The position numbers and the translations under genes were made by a program. A stretch of DNA of 64,000 nucleotides from Puccinellia tenuiflora (Eukaryota > Streptophyta > Magnoliopsida > Poales > Poaceae): positions 929,238-993,237 of the forward strand of contig QRDG01000846.1 in assembly GCA_012064385.1 (NCBI GenBank), given 5' to 3'. The notes under the pieces were generated by a model. That model was not told the origin of the DNA and searched no databases. It was given only the letters and a program-made list of their open reading frames with translations. Below are positions 13,701-25,507 of this stretch, piece after piece (the first letter of the stretch is position 1; each line of letters starts with the position of its first letter).

Positions 13701-14593
13701 GAGAAGCTCGGGGAGGAGAAAATTTTCGCCCGATCCGGAAATTACGGGAGGGAAGGAGGGAGGAGGGTGAGGGGGCAGGTGAGCGACGGTCGGGGCCTCC
13801 TTTTCCACGCGGAGGGGCACGGTCTCGAGCGGCATGGCCGGCAGGGCGGCATGGGTGCCGGCCCTATCGCCACAGTGGAGGAAGAAGGAAAGAAAATTTG
13901 CGAAGACCCCCTCGCAACATTTGAATTAATTGCAAAAAGGTCCCCTAGCAGATTTTAGCGATTTTATTGAGGCACCAGGACAATTTTATAAAATCTGTAA
14001 AAATTCATATAGGCTCTATTTAACCTTTAGAACCTCCACAAAAATTGGTGAGGCGAAATAAAATGTTTTGGCCAACATTTGTTCATAGCTTTTAATTAAA
14101 AATATTTTTGGCAATTTCCAAATTGTATTTAATTGAAGCACTTAAACATTTCCAAAAATACTGAAACTATTCATGGAGGCTCTAACCATAACATTGAAGC
14201 TCCCCATGATTTTAGTTTGAATTTTTGGAGAGTTTAACTTGGTTTCAAAAATATAATTTGAATTGAACAAAATTGCATTCTTGAATTTATTTAGTTGCTT
14301 GTTAAGAATTTAGCCTTTGGCAATTATGTATAAATTATATTCTTGTTACTTCTAGAACAATTTGGAAACTCAAGAATAATTTATTTTGCCAACTTGGGCT
14401 TTGTATTTGATTTGGCCATTTTGGGCAATGCATTTAGTTTGGAAATTTGAGGAAGGGTTTTGCTTCCTTTGTTTTAAATTTCCAAGTGTTGCTTTATTTT
14501 AGATTAGCAATTTAAATGGATGCCATGATGCAATGCAAGTAAAAAAGTGAAAATTTTGCCCATATTTTAGGGTACTAATCTGGGGCTGTTACA
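10723..14593 (-). repeat. 5' LTR of the nested element
   Basis: 3871 bp, near-identical to 4071-7917. Starts TGTAGCGCC and ends TGTTACA on the plus strand. It differs mainly by small indels in the CCGG-rich block (about 13157-13400) and near 13507 and 14090, plus scattered substitutions. Confidence 0.9.
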
Positions 14594-17500
14594 CGCAACA
14601 CCTCGATCATGCCATAAACACTGGCATAGCTATCAATGTATAATAAAGAGATCAAGACTTGTGGAACAACTGGCACATCACAGACTCTACGACACAAAAG
14701 ATCATATAGCAACTCATATAGCAAGAAAGATACAAATTACACAACAGGGGTCACAGACCCATCAGTACAACAAGTGGAAGCCAAATATGTTGTCCAAACA
14801 ACAAGATCCAAAATAGGGCCTAAGAGGCCTACAGATAAACATCCCAGCCAGCTTGTTCCACGACGTACCAAGCTGCCACCTGGGAACCCCAGACTACTCG
14901 TCGATGTCAACAAAGAACCCACCTGCCTGCTCGGTGACGTCCTCCTCTGAAACAATTAATAATCAACAAAAAGAGACTGAGTACGACATACTCGCAAGTT
15001 TAGTAGGGCGATATAGGCCCAATGATGACATGGCTCTAAAGTTGTATAGTAGTTATTTTTGCATAAAGCCAGTTTTCCTTTTTAAAAGACATAAATTATT
15101 CATGGCATCGACTACTCAGAAGGTTTTTTATAAAGGGATAAGATAGCAAACGTTCTTTGTTCGATTCACCTTGAACCAATAGTAGCCAGAAACACCACTC
15201 GTCTCCACCAAGGCACTCCCTCGAACCACCCTCGAGAAAATGAACCTTTTAATCACACGTTGAGTTGCAACCTCTAGTTGCCAAATTTTTAATTAAGATT
15301 CATGTTTTCTATGAGCTAATCCGCCTTTCCCAAGATTTTTCCATAATCGTGGACACGTCTTTTCGAAAAGATTAAACCCTGCAGGGGTGTACTAATTTAC
15401 CCACCGGTACCATCCGACCCCTTGCCTGTATAGTTAGCTCTCTTCCGGGGAATGCCGGCAGGGCAGGCGCGGTTAAACCTTTACAATGTATGAGACTATC
15501 CAAGGGTCATCGTGACAACAGGACAAGTTTATCCAGCCTATTTTAGCCCCTGTCCCCATCTTCACATCCTAAACACCACCATCCTCATCGCACCTTCCTC
15601 CAACCTGCAACGCACACGCAAATGGAAAGCGCAAACTAGAGGACCCTTGGTTAAGCCCGCACAAATTATTCGGTTAGTAAGGGGGCCATACCCCCACTGT
15701 TGGAAGCACACTCGGTTCTTGGTTCTAGCTAAAAGCACTCTCAGCCTAGGCGACAGGAATGAAGCAAAACACCATCCCCCGATGGCAACTCATCCAAGCC
15801 CTTAAGCATTTTATTAAATTACCACAAGTCTCCACCTTGCCCGAACATTCCACCAATTTCATAATCATGGAATTAATTACCGGACAGCTAAGCATTCGAC
15901 TAAGCATGGCCAAGCATAGCTAAGCATATAGTACAACAGTTATAACTTTACTCAGTCCATCACATCAAACCTATGGTTCATAGGAGGGGAAACATGTATT
16001 GGTTTAGGGAACATGCATTTCATAGGATACTCTACCATTGACCAAAAGTTGACATTGGAATCGAATGCAATATTATGATGGAGAAAATAATTGTATAAAA
16101 CAATAGGATCGTATATGCCAAGAAGGTTAGGTTATCTCTTGCCTTGCTGACGGGGCTGGAAGCACTGCTCGTCAAGGTACGGTGGGAAAACCTCGACTCC
16201 TGAATCTATCGATACCCAACCAATAACAGAAGAACAAATAAATACCACGAAGACAAGGGGTAATGCGCAATCATGATGACATGTCAATTTTATGCAATGG
16301 TACCATCATATAATTTTGCTAACAATTTAAATGGAGTGCCAAATAATTAGTGCAAGTATTTGGAAGCAACCCCATATTTAACTTTAATGACCACATTGCT
16401 TATGAATTATTATATTACTACAATGAGGCTTAAATATGCATGAACATGACATGATTAGATAGGTATGGTTCTCCTGATCATTTTGGTACCTTGTTTGTAA
16501 TTTTACAAATTACGATGATTAAATAGTGAATTAAATGATTATTCGAATTTAATTCTTTTAACTATTTAAAGAATAACATCGAAGGAAAATTTGTTGTCAT
16601 GATGTGATATTAGCATGGTTTGATAGTATTTGAATTGCTGAGCATTTTGATATATCATTTGCAAATTTTGGAATAACATTTATTTAATTATTAATTTTTT
16701 TTCAAAATCTGGCCGGCCTCCAGATCGGCCTGGGCCGGTTCCTAGGCCGGGCTCATGTCTGAGCCAGCCGGCCTCCTGGCCGGCCCAGACCGGCACCCAG
16801 GCCGGGCACATACCTGAGCCGCCGGCCTCCTGGTCGGCCCGGACCAGTTCCCAGGCCGACCACCTAAGCATCCACATCGGAGCGACGGCCCACGGTCAGG
16901 TTTGACCCGGGACGTGCCACGCCCGGCGCGCGGTGGCGGTGACCACCGGCGCGTCGACCACGGATCCGTCGTAAGGAGACGCGCGTGAGCCCGAGAGGGG
17001 TGCATTTCACGCGGCGCGTCGTAGGGAACCTAGTGGCGGTGCGACGGACCTAATGGTCGCCGGAATGTGCTCCGGCGGCGGTGCGGTCCGGCCTACAGCG
17101 CTAGGACGAATTAGAGGGAGAGGGAGAGCATGGAGGGGTCCCGGAGGACGGGGTGCTCACCCTGAGCGCGTGTACATGCTCGTCGGGGACAGAGGAGGAC
17201 ATCACTGGCGGCAATCGGCTCGAGGACGACGGTCGGGATAGAAGAAGACGAGGACGAAGGCGACGACTCCGGGCTCCCCGGCACGATTCCTTGGACAAGG
17301 ACGAAGAGGGAGACGAGGCGGAGCTTTTGCCCCACGTCAATCTGCTCCGCGGGCTCCCTAACGGCAGCGATGCACGGGCGACAGCGACGGGCGGACGACG
17401 ACCATGGCGCTAGGGTTAGGGTTCCGGGAGAGAGAAAGAAAAGGAGAGGGAGCAGGTGAGGGGGGAGCAGGTGGGCGTCCTCGTCTGTGTCTTTGACACG

Positions 17501-18276
17501 GAGGGCACGACGGCATGGCGCGAGGGGGAGCACGGCGGCATGGCGGCGGCTACTGTGACCACAGTGAGAAAGAAGGTGAAATTCGCGAAACCCCCTGGCT
17601 GCTTTTCCCTTTTACAAATTTTAAAACTAGCAGGGTTCTAATGAAATAATTCAGGCCTTTAAACATTTCTGAAAATTATGAAATTACTCGGGTAGAGTCC
17701 CCATAACATTTAGAAGCTCCACAAAAATTGGTGTTGCGAAATAAAATGTTTTGAATACCAATTGTTCATAGGGTTTGAATATGGCAAATTTTATTAATTT
17801 CCAAAAGTGATCTTTATTTTACCTTAGCTATTTATGTGGGGCACTTAAGCAATTCATAAAATTATAAAAATATTTATGGAGGATCCCAATAAAAATAAGG
17901 AAGCTCCCCATATTTTTATTTTGAATATTTGAAAGGTTTATCATGGTTTCAAAAATAGGAATTGATTTGCACCAATTTTGAATTCTCAAATTTATTTCTT
18001 TGCTTGTTAAGAATTTGCTTTTGCCAAAAAATTTATATTATGTAAACTTGGAACTTCCTGGACAATTTGGAAATTCAAATTAATTTGTTTGCCAAGTTGA
18101 GCCATGCCTTGGGTTGTAAGATTTGGGGGGGGGGGAGATTTTTGCTTCCCCTTATTAATTGTTTTCAAGTGTTGCTTGTTAAACTTAGCAGTTTCAACAT
18201 ATGCCATGATGCAAACATGAATGGCAAAAGTGGAAAATTTATTCATATTTTCAGGTACCAAACTTGGGCTGTTACA
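14594..18276 (-). repeat. Main part of the outer element's 5' LTR
   Basis: Resumes the LTR interrupted at 4070. It is collinear with the nested element's LTR from about its position 130 onward but clearly more diverged, with its own CCGG-rich block at 16705-16870. It ends GGGCTGTTACA at 18276. Joined with 3976-4070 the LTR is about 3.77 kb after removing one TSD copy. Small ORFs here are incidental to GC-rich DNA. Confidence 0.88.
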
Positions 18277-18699
18277 GTTTGCTCCTCTCGCTTTGCGGTC
18301 GTATTGACCTCCTGGGCGAAAGCCCTGCACGGACTTTGGTCTGTGCCGACGACGGCAGCGCCTTTGGCGTCGTTCCCTTTCTTGTTTGCATCGTTGTGGT
18401 GGTTCCATCCTGACCGACGTGAGCGGTTCTGCGGTCTCCGGGTGAAAACCTAAGCTCCTCCGGAGCGGGCATCTGTGACGAACGCGTTGCTACCTTCTTG
18501 GAGGCGTCGTCTAGGAGACCCAGACCATCAAGGTGCGGTTCGTTCGCGGCAGCTGGTGGGTGAGTTTCGGTGGCCGGGGGAGGTGGATCCCGGGGCGGCG
18601 GCCCTGGATGGTGGTGGACGTCGAGGCGGCAGCCTCGAGGTCCCACGCTGCGACGGTTCTATGAGGCAGGTCCGTGGTCTAGCGCGGGTTTGGGTGGCG

Positions 18700-18935
18700 A
18701 CCTGGATGAAGACTGCGCGAGCAGAGGGCTCGTCGACCCGACTGGATCGTCTTCGGGCAATGCGAGGGATGATCTGGTTGCTACGCAGGGGCGGCGGCCC
18801 CGGAACAGGTGGATTTGGTGGCAACCTGGATGAAGACTGCGCGGGCAGAGGGTCTATCGACCATGACTGGATCGCCTTCGGGCAATGCGAGGGTCGATCT
18901 GGTTGCTACGCCGGGGCGGCGGCCCCGGACCAGGT
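18700..18935 (+). repeat. Two-unit 124-bp tandem repeat in the LINE-like 3' UTR
   Basis: The unit begins ACCTGGATGAAGACTGCGCG at 18700 and again (as ACCTGGATGAAGACTGCGCG) at 18824, and both units end in a GGCGGCGGCCCCGGA block. A few substitutions separate the copies. Confidence 0.8.
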
Positions 18936-19006
18936 GGTGTGTGTTTGTGGTGGTGGTCGGCTTGTGCCGTGTGGGTGGCATTTTGTCTCGCCTGTGTGGT
19001 TTTTTC

Positions 19007-19082
19007 GCCCTGTTTTCCACATAAACAGGGCATTGTACAGTTTGTATGGTTTTTAGACCCGGTTTTCCCTATAAACTGGGTC
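19007..19082 (+). repeat. Two 3'-terminal hairpins of LINE-like copy A
   Basis: The first stem is GCCCTGTTT (19007-19015) with AAACAGGGC (19023-19031). The second is GACCCGGTTT (19056-19065) with AAACTGGGTC (19073-19082), which has one G-U pair. Both sit just upstream of the A-tail. Compare GCCCGGTTT/AAACCGGGC in copy B. Confidence 0.75.
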
Positions 19083-19136
19083 AACTCTATTCTATCTATT
19101 CGGGCGGTGGACACGACCACTTTAGACTAAAAAAAA

Positions 19137-19719
19137 GAGGGAGAGAAAAACTAGCCATTTAATTTACAATTTTTTTGTTTGCATCATGGTTATCTAGAAA
19201 TACGAAATAAGATGCATATCATGCAGAAACATATGAGTTTATGAAATTATTTCATGTTATTTTTTCTTAATTACATGGGAAGATCTGTAAATAAAAAATA
19301 TTTAAAATCATAATAAAAATTAGGCTCGCATGAAAATTCTTAAGGGGTAAACGGTTTTGCATGTGGCACTTTGTTCCAAATTATAAGGTGTTTACATTTA
19401 TTCCGAATCGCATGTATCTAGACACGTATTAGTGTGTCTATTCACTCATTTCATTAGGTATGTAGTCCAAATTGAAATATCCAGAACATATTATAATTCA
19501 GAATGGAGTATATTTTAAAGGCACATCTACTCTATAATACACACAAGCATCACCTGGTATGTATTATTTTTTCCTTTCAATGTTGGTCTGTCCTTGCTCG
19601 TGCATACATTAACACAATTCATCTGTTAGAAACATCACTATGAAGTAATTCATGTACCAAAACTTGGACGGAGACTTGGGCCATCTACAGATTTTGTTTG
19701 TAGTCTTCTGGATCATCCG
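19137..19719. other. AT-rich stretch between LINE-like copy A and the CRM-like element, with a MITE-like remnant
   Basis: No gene seen. At about 19367-19511 inverted ends (CACTTTGTTCCAAATTATAA on the left, an inverse TTATAATTCAGAATGGAGTA on the right) resemble a degenerate Stowaway-type MITE. The last about 80 bp before 19720 may be the 5' part of LINE-like copy B, but this is not certain. Confidence 0.45.
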
Positions 19720-19724
19720 GAGCG

Positions 19725-20648
19725 TGATGTAGCCCCACATGTGGACAACACCATGGCCAACACAACAAATGGCCCAATGACAAGGTCAAGAGTCAAAGCA
19801 CTCCATGAAAAGGTGACCTCGCTCCTCTCGATGTGTGATCTTGACAACCCATTGAATGGTTTGCTACTTCATGCCGGTACCTTGTGCATACTCAGGTTCC
19901 ACCTTGATGACGACCTACAATGGAGTAGAAAAGATGAGCAACAGGAGGTCCAAGATGATGGAGGAGATGACCAAGAGAAGGCCCAAGAAGATGGTCAAGG
20001 AGAAGAAGAAGGAGGCAGAGACAGCCTGGCCGGCCCCAGGCCGGATGCATTCCAGAGGCAGCCGGCCTCCAGCCCGGCCTGGGCCGGCTCCCAGGCCGAC
20101 CTCCAGCCCGGCCTAGGCCGGCCCCCAGGCCGGCCCCCCGGCAGAAGCAGCCGGCCTCCAGCCCGGCCTAGTACGGCTCCCAGGCCGGCCTCCTGCGTCC
20201 TCCCACCGTACCCCTTCGTGGCTAGACTATAAATACCTCCCACCTCCCTCAGATCTAGGGTTAGACTAAGAATAGACTTTTGAGCTTTGCTCTTACTTTC
20301 CCTTTGCGGAACTCATGGCCACGCTAGATTCATCTAGGTGATGTACAAGGCCCCTCTTTGTGTACGGTCTCTCATGAGCATGATTCTACCTTCGGGTCTC
20401 TCGTGTTTGTGATTTTACCGTTCGCTCACCAATCTCTCCCGAAGATTCTACCTCGCTGTATCTCTTCGGGATTCTATTGGTCCGGTTGATCCGACCGGTG
20501 AGGGAAAAGGAACTCCAAGGGTAAGTCCTTCTTGTGGTTGCGATCCGAGACGGTCTGTCGTGTATCTTTGTGTTTTCCCCTTTTGGTTCTTCGTGTTCAT
20601 CGCTTCCCCCTCCATCTATCCGTGAACATCGGGCCACGAGCTACACCA
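19725..20648 (+). repeat. 5' LTR of the CRM-like element
   Basis: 924 bp. Contains a CCGGCC-rich minisatellite (about 20025-20200) followed at once by a TATA box (TATAAATA, 20228-20235), as expected for an LTR promoter driving plus-strand transcription. Confidence 0.9.
20228..20235 (+). promoter_or_regulatory. TATA box in the CRM-like 5' LTR
   Basis: TATAAATA in ACTATAAATACC. The right LTR has the same box at 38333-38340. Position within the LTR and downstream C/T-rich start region fit a pol II core promoter. Confidence 0.7.
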
Positions 20649-21867
20649 TATGGTGTCAGAAGCTTTGGTTGCCACGGATTAGACCGTTGATTTGCCACTT
20701 TTTCCACCAATTTTTTTCTTTTTCTTGCCCAATTTCGAAAATCCACACCAAAAATAGCCTCACGCAAGTTTGGACCGATCTTTCATTTGGGTGCGTTTTT
20801 GGTAGTTTTGATCCACGGATCTATCACCTAAGGACCCCTTCCACCTTCCTATTGCGTCACTTTTAGCCAATTTTGCCCAGAAATTGAAGGATTTGGAGGA
20901 TTCGCGGATTTGCTCATTTTCGAGTTCGAACAGTCAGGCCGGCCTCCAGCCCGGCCCAGGCCGGCCCCCAGGTCGGACCCCCGGCAGACGCAGCCGGCCC
21001 CCAGGCCGGTTTCTCTGCTTCTTCCCTCCATTTTCCATTTGTTGTTTTGGGCATTTTTCCTTCGTGGTTTCTCCGATTGCATTGATTTTCGACACCACAC
21101 GACGCTTGCAACATCTACTACGCAATCGCATCGGAGTCACCTACACCACCTCATCCGCAAGCTCAAGTTCGTCATCGACTTTGAAGGTATAACTTGCGAC
21201 AAACCCCCATCCTTTTCGCGATCTAATCCCATAGGAGCTAGCTCCCGTCAATTGCGGGCATTGTACAAGTGCGACACTGAGTGAGTGCATGTCTTGTTGT
21301 GAACATTACCATCGTCTAGTAGTCTCGGCTCGTGCAAAAAATCCATAAAAAAAACGAGTCGAGGTCCTACAATCTTAGTCTTGCAAGCTCCGGAAAATCA
21401 AGCGTGTTGAGAGAAAGTGAGTGCGCATTTGTGCAAATCGGGTGCCCTTCAAAGCAATAGAGCTAGTTGTCCTTCGAGCGGTGTTGCGACACGAGCATAG
21501 TCTTCGTTAGGCCCTCTTGGCTCACCCCTATAGTCGCATCACCCACATTCATCTCCACGTGTGTGTTCCGTTGTCGGTTTGTGTGGTTGGTTCTTTTCGT
21601 TTTGGATCATTGTGGTTATCTTCTACCTTTAACAATATCCTTTTCGTTGATTGTTCCATTTGCTTTGCCACCTTTCCTACCGAGCTCCTCATAAGTGTGT
21701 GTGTTGGTGATTTGCTCTTGGATCGCTTCTTGGAAAACGCTTTACCCTTGCGACGTGACTTCTCACTCACCAAGGACCACAGGGCTCAATACTATCTTCG
21801 AAGGTAAGAGACGGTCGAGTTTGATCTTCACTAACCACCATATACACGAGACTTTTTTGTTGTCACC
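20649..21867 (+). other. Leader of the CRM-like element with primer-binding site
   Basis: TGGTGTCAGAAGC (20651-20663) two nt after the LTR resembles the iMet tRNA complement with changes. The leader carries another block of the LTR's CCGGCC minisatellite (about 20935-21012). Short ORFs here overlap each other and show no domain. Confidence 0.7.
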
Positions 21868-23664
21868 ATGTCTAGGGAAATGGAACAAGGAGAAGGCGCG
21901 GGAAGTGACCCAATCTATGTCACGCAAGCTCAACATTTGGCACTACAACGAGGCACTCGTGAGGCAATGGGCCGACTTGAGAAACGGATGGACGCCAAGC
22001 TAACAAACCTCGAGGAGCATATTGAGCATATTGACAACAACTTCGAGGCACTTATGATGGAAATTGCACGGATGGGTCGTCGACATCGACATTCTTCATC
22101 GTCAAGTGCAAGCGGGTTTGGATCTTCCTCAAGCTCAAGGTCTCGCCGCCATGACCCACACAACCACAACGTGGATGACCCTCATGCTCGCCATAGTCAT
22201 AGTGGTGGTTCTTCACATCGAAGCCGCCACGCTCACAATGATCGTCACCAACGACGCGAGGAATTCGACCCACCTCCACATCGCCAAGCTCGCGATCCCT
22301 CTCCTCGATGCAATGAAGACGCCGCTTCACAAGGACATCATGCTCGAGAACCATCGCCACACAATCATGAGGATGCCGCCTCTCAACAACGTCAACATCG
22401 AGCAAGATCTCAACCGCAGCCTCGTGATAGGCATCACCATCCGGCGCACAACCAAAATGGACGTCAAGAGCGCCATGTGGAGGAACGCCAAGATCATCAT
22501 GTGCAAGGAAACCCGCACCAACATATCGAGCACGCCAACTCAAACCATGTTGTGGATCAAGCGGAACTTGAGCGCCAAAGACGTCATCATGATGAGGAAT
22601 TGGAGAGCCAAAGACGGGAAGCTCACATCCACCAAAATCGCGCTCATCGTGAACTTAGTCCTGAAAATGTGCAACACCACCGCCCATACTTCAATGCGGA
22701 AGAGAGGTTCGGGAAGCTAAAATTCAACATGCCCAAGTTCTCTGGCACAAATGACCCCGAAGCGTACCTCTCTTGGGCTCTCAAGGTGGACAAGATATTC
22801 CGCCTCCACAACTACCCCGAAGACAAGATGATAGCGATGGCATCACTTGAGTTCGAGGACTACACGCTCCTTTGGTGGGAACAAGTACAAATAATTCGTG
22901 AGGAGAACGATGAGGCACCCATCGATTCTTGGGAAGACATGAAACGAGAAATGCGAGCACGCTTTGTACCAATGCACTATACACGCGACCTCTTCAAGAA
23001 GCTCTAAGAATTCAAGCAAGGCATCAAGTCCGTCAACGAGTACTTCAAAGAAATGGAAACATCCATGATGCGTGCAAGTGTAGAAGAATCCGAAGAGCAA
23101 ACAATGGCGCGCTTCATGAACGGCCTCAACTACCCCATCAAGAGGATCGTCGAGTTCCAACCTTACACTTCCCTCGTGGAGCTAGTACACCAAGCCACCA
23201 AGGCGGAGCGCCAAGTAGCGGATGACATCAAGTATCAAAAGACCAAGGTCTACTTCGCCGGCAAGCCTACAACACCCAATCAACCGTCACCTACACAAGC
23301 TCCACAAGCTAACGCAAGATCTACCACGAGACCTTCAAGCGCTTCTAGTCGACCTTCAACTTCTCTCTTCAAGAAACTGGCACCGTCCATGCAATCATCT
23401 CAAGCTTCCACGGGCAAGTCAAGTGACATCACATGCTTCAAGTGTGGTGGCCAAGGACACAAGTCATTTGAGTGCACCAACAAGAGAGTCATGATAGCCA
23501 ATGATAATGGCGGATGGGACTCCATGAGTGAGGATGAATATGAAGCAATGGTTCAAGTAGCTACACTACACCATGAGGATGAAGAACAAGATACCCAATA
23601 TTGCGACGGTGACACCCTTCCATCACTTGTGGTCACAAGGGTGTTGACCACCAACATGCATTAA
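21868..23664 (+). pseudogene. gag of the CRM-like element (one internal stop)
   Basis: Starts at ATG 21868 (MSREMEQGEG). The N-terminus has a predicted helical segment, then a His/Arg/Ser-rich low-complexity region (about residues 70-260), then a retrotransposon Gag (capsid-like) domain with MPKFSGTNDPEAYLSW and LLWWEQ. A stop at 23005-23007 interrupts it, after which the same frame continues through a CCHC zinc knuckle (CFKCGGQGHKSFEC, about 23431-23474) to a stop at 23662-23664. Pol follows 21 nt later in the same frame, so this looks like a single Gag-Pol reading frame with stop mutations, both of which could come from CAA to TAA. Confidence 0.85.
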
Positions 23665-23685
23665 GATGAAGACCAAAGATGCAAT

Positions 23686-25507
23686 TTGTTCCAAACAAGA
23701 GCCGGCATCATGGGAAAGTCCATCAAGGTCATCATCGATGGTGGGAGTTGCCACAACCTAGCAAGCGAAGAAATGTGCGACAAACTCAACTTGCATCGCA
23801 CCAAGCATCCCCATCCATATCATGTACAATGGCTAAGCAACGCCGGGAGTGTCAAGATTCATCAACAAGTCAAGGTCTCTTTCAAGATTGGCCCCTATGA
23901 GGATACGGTTGAGTGTGACGTCACTCCCATGATGGTGTGCCACCTCCTTCTTGGACGACCATGGAAATTCGACAAGGGCGCCATGCATGATGGACGTACA
24001 AATCAATATAGCTTCAAGTGGAACAACAAGACCTTCGTTCTTCGCCCCATGACACCAAGTCAAGTTATTGCCGACAACGCCAAGACTGCCACGAGGACTC
24101 AACAAGCACAAACTTCTAGTGAGATGAGTGGTGAGCGAGAGAACCACCTTCACGCGAGCGAGAGCCACAAGCCCAATATGAGTGGAAAAATGAAGAGGGT
24201 TACCCATGGAGTAGTTTTGTTAGCCACCAAAAGTGAGATGAGGGAAGTGAGAGCAAACCCATCCATTATCCACTTTGTTCTCTTATGCAAGGGAGACGGG
24301 AAAAAAACTAACGACCTAACCCATGTTCCTCCTTCAATGATGTCTCTTTTGCAGGAATTCGGTGACGTCTTTCCGGATGAGCTCCCTCCCAGACTTCCTC
24401 CTCTACATGGGATTGAGCATCACATCGACCTCATTCCCGGTGCCCCTCTTCCCAATAGAGCGCCATACCGCACCAACCCCGAGGAGACAAAGGATATTGA
24501 GCGGCAAATTCAAGACCTCCTCGCTAAGGGACACGTGCTTGAAAGTTTGAGTTCGTGCGCCGTACCGGTCATCCTCGTCCCCAAGCAAGACGACACTTTG
24601 CGCATGTGCATGGATTGTCGTCCCATCAACAATATCACGGTGAGGTATCGACATCCCATTCCCCGTCTTGACGACATGTTAGATGAGCTTAGTGGTGCCA
24701 CTATTTTCTCCAAGATCGATTTGAATAGTGGCTACCACCAAATCCGTATGCATGAAGGAGATGAATGGAAAACGGCTTTCAAAACTAAACTTGGTCTTTA
24801 TGAATGGCTTGTGATGCCCTTTGGCCTTTCTAACACTCCTTCAACCTTTATGCGTCTTATGAATCACGTCTTGCGCACCTTCATTGGCAAGTTCATGGTT
24901 GTTTACTTTGATGACATACTTGTTTATAGCCAATCTTTGCATGAACATGTCAACCATGTGAAACAAGTTTTGTTGGCCCTTCGTGATGCTTTGCCTTTTG
25001 CCAACTTAAAGAAATGCACCTTTTGCACCAACAAGCTTGTGTTTTTGGGATATGTGGTTTCTTCCAAAGAGATTGAAGTTGACACCTCTAAGATTGAGGC
25101 AATCACCAATTGGCCACCGCCAAGTAATCTTGCTCAACTTTGTAGCGCCCTTGGCTTGTTTGGGTTTTACCGTCGATTTGTGAAAGATTTTAGCACAATT
25201 GCTTGCCCTTTGAATGAGCTTACCAAAAAGAATGTACCCTTCATTTGGGGCAATGCTCAAAAATCGACTTTCAATGAACTCAAGAAGAGATTGACCGAAG
25301 CTCCTTTACTTGCTTTGCCGGATTTCTCGAAAATTTTTGAACTTGATTGTGATGCTAGTAGCCTTGGCATCGGCGGTGTCCTCATGCAATGTGGACGTCC
25401 CGTAGCCTACTATAGCGAGAAACTAGATGGTGCTCACCTAAACTACCCAATTTTCGACAAGGATCTATATGCCTTAGTCCGTGTTTTGGAAGTTTGGCAA
25501 CACTACC
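23686..25507 (+). pseudogene. pol of the CRM-like element, protease and reverse transcriptase part
   Basis: In frame with gag. Protease-like IIDGGSCHNLAS lies near 23731. The RT has PIPRLDDMLDELSGA, the YFDD catalytic box (24904-24915) and GFYRRFVKDFS, followed by the start of RNase H (LDCDASSLGIGGVLM and AYYSEKLDG). Coding stops being retroelement-like at 25507, where another element begins (TSD CTACC at 25503-25507). The remainder of RNase H and integrase lies at 36314-37797. Apart from that insertion this half has no visible frameshift. Confidence 0.92.

Larger units (their letters stand above)
4071..14593 (-). mobile_element. Nested non-autonomous LTR retrotransposon, related to the outer element
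   Basis: Two long direct repeats (4071-7917 and 10723-14593) with TG...CA ends flank a 2.8-kb core. The 5-bp TSD CGCAA is at 4066-4070 and 14594-14598. Orientation is minus: the primer-binding-like site (10708-10719) abuts the right LTR and a G-rich polypurine tract abuts the left LTR. The core has no gag, protease, RT or integrase that I can recognise. LTRs and leader are homologous to those of the outer element. By eye the two LTRs are very similar (a few indels and scattered, mostly transition, changes), so insertion is fairly recent relative to the outer copy. Confidence 0.9.
1..18276 (-). mobile_element. Outer Ty3/gypsy retrotransposon (Tekay/Del-like), 3' part off the window, interrupted by a nested element
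   Basis: Seen: a minus-strand gag-pol reading frame (1-3504), a leader (3505-3975) with a tRNA-iMet-type primer-binding site, and a 5' LTR that begins at 18276 and ends at 3976, interrupted by 4071-14593. The LTR has TG...CA ends: TGTAACAG at 18276 and GCTACA at 3976, read on the minus strand. The bases just outside, 18277-18281 (GTTTG), would be one TSD copy; the other lies beyond the left edge. Family knowledge: the RT and integrase signatures and the multi-kilobase LTR fit the Tekay/Del chromovirus lineage. The chromodomain region is off the window, so the clade is an inference. Confidence 0.85.
18277..19136 (+). mobile_element. LINE-like 3' untranslated end (copy A), 5' part beyond the outer gypsy insertion
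   Basis: GC-rich sequence ending in an A-run (19129-19136) just after two hairpins (19007-19031 and 19056-19082). It contains a 124-bp tandem duplication (18700-18823 and 18824-about 18935) ending in GGGGCGGCGGCCCCGG. Copy B at 38754-42750 shares the GGCGGCGGCCCC block, the 3' hairpin and the poly(A) tail. No reverse transcriptase is in the window, so non-LTR identity is inferred from the poly(A)-terminated 3' end. The outer gypsy element probably inserted into this copy. Confidence 0.6.

Noticed and set aside
18475..19056. ORFs in LINE-like copy A as a host protein
   Set aside because: They span a 124-bp tandem repeat in several frames and end at the 3' hairpin and A-tail; better explained as 3' UTR.
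21930..22720. Alternative-frame ORFs over the His/Arg-rich gag region (22064-22720, 22052-22543)
   Set aside because: Shadows of a low-complexity repeat in the real gag frame, which continues into a capsid-like domain and zinc knuckle.
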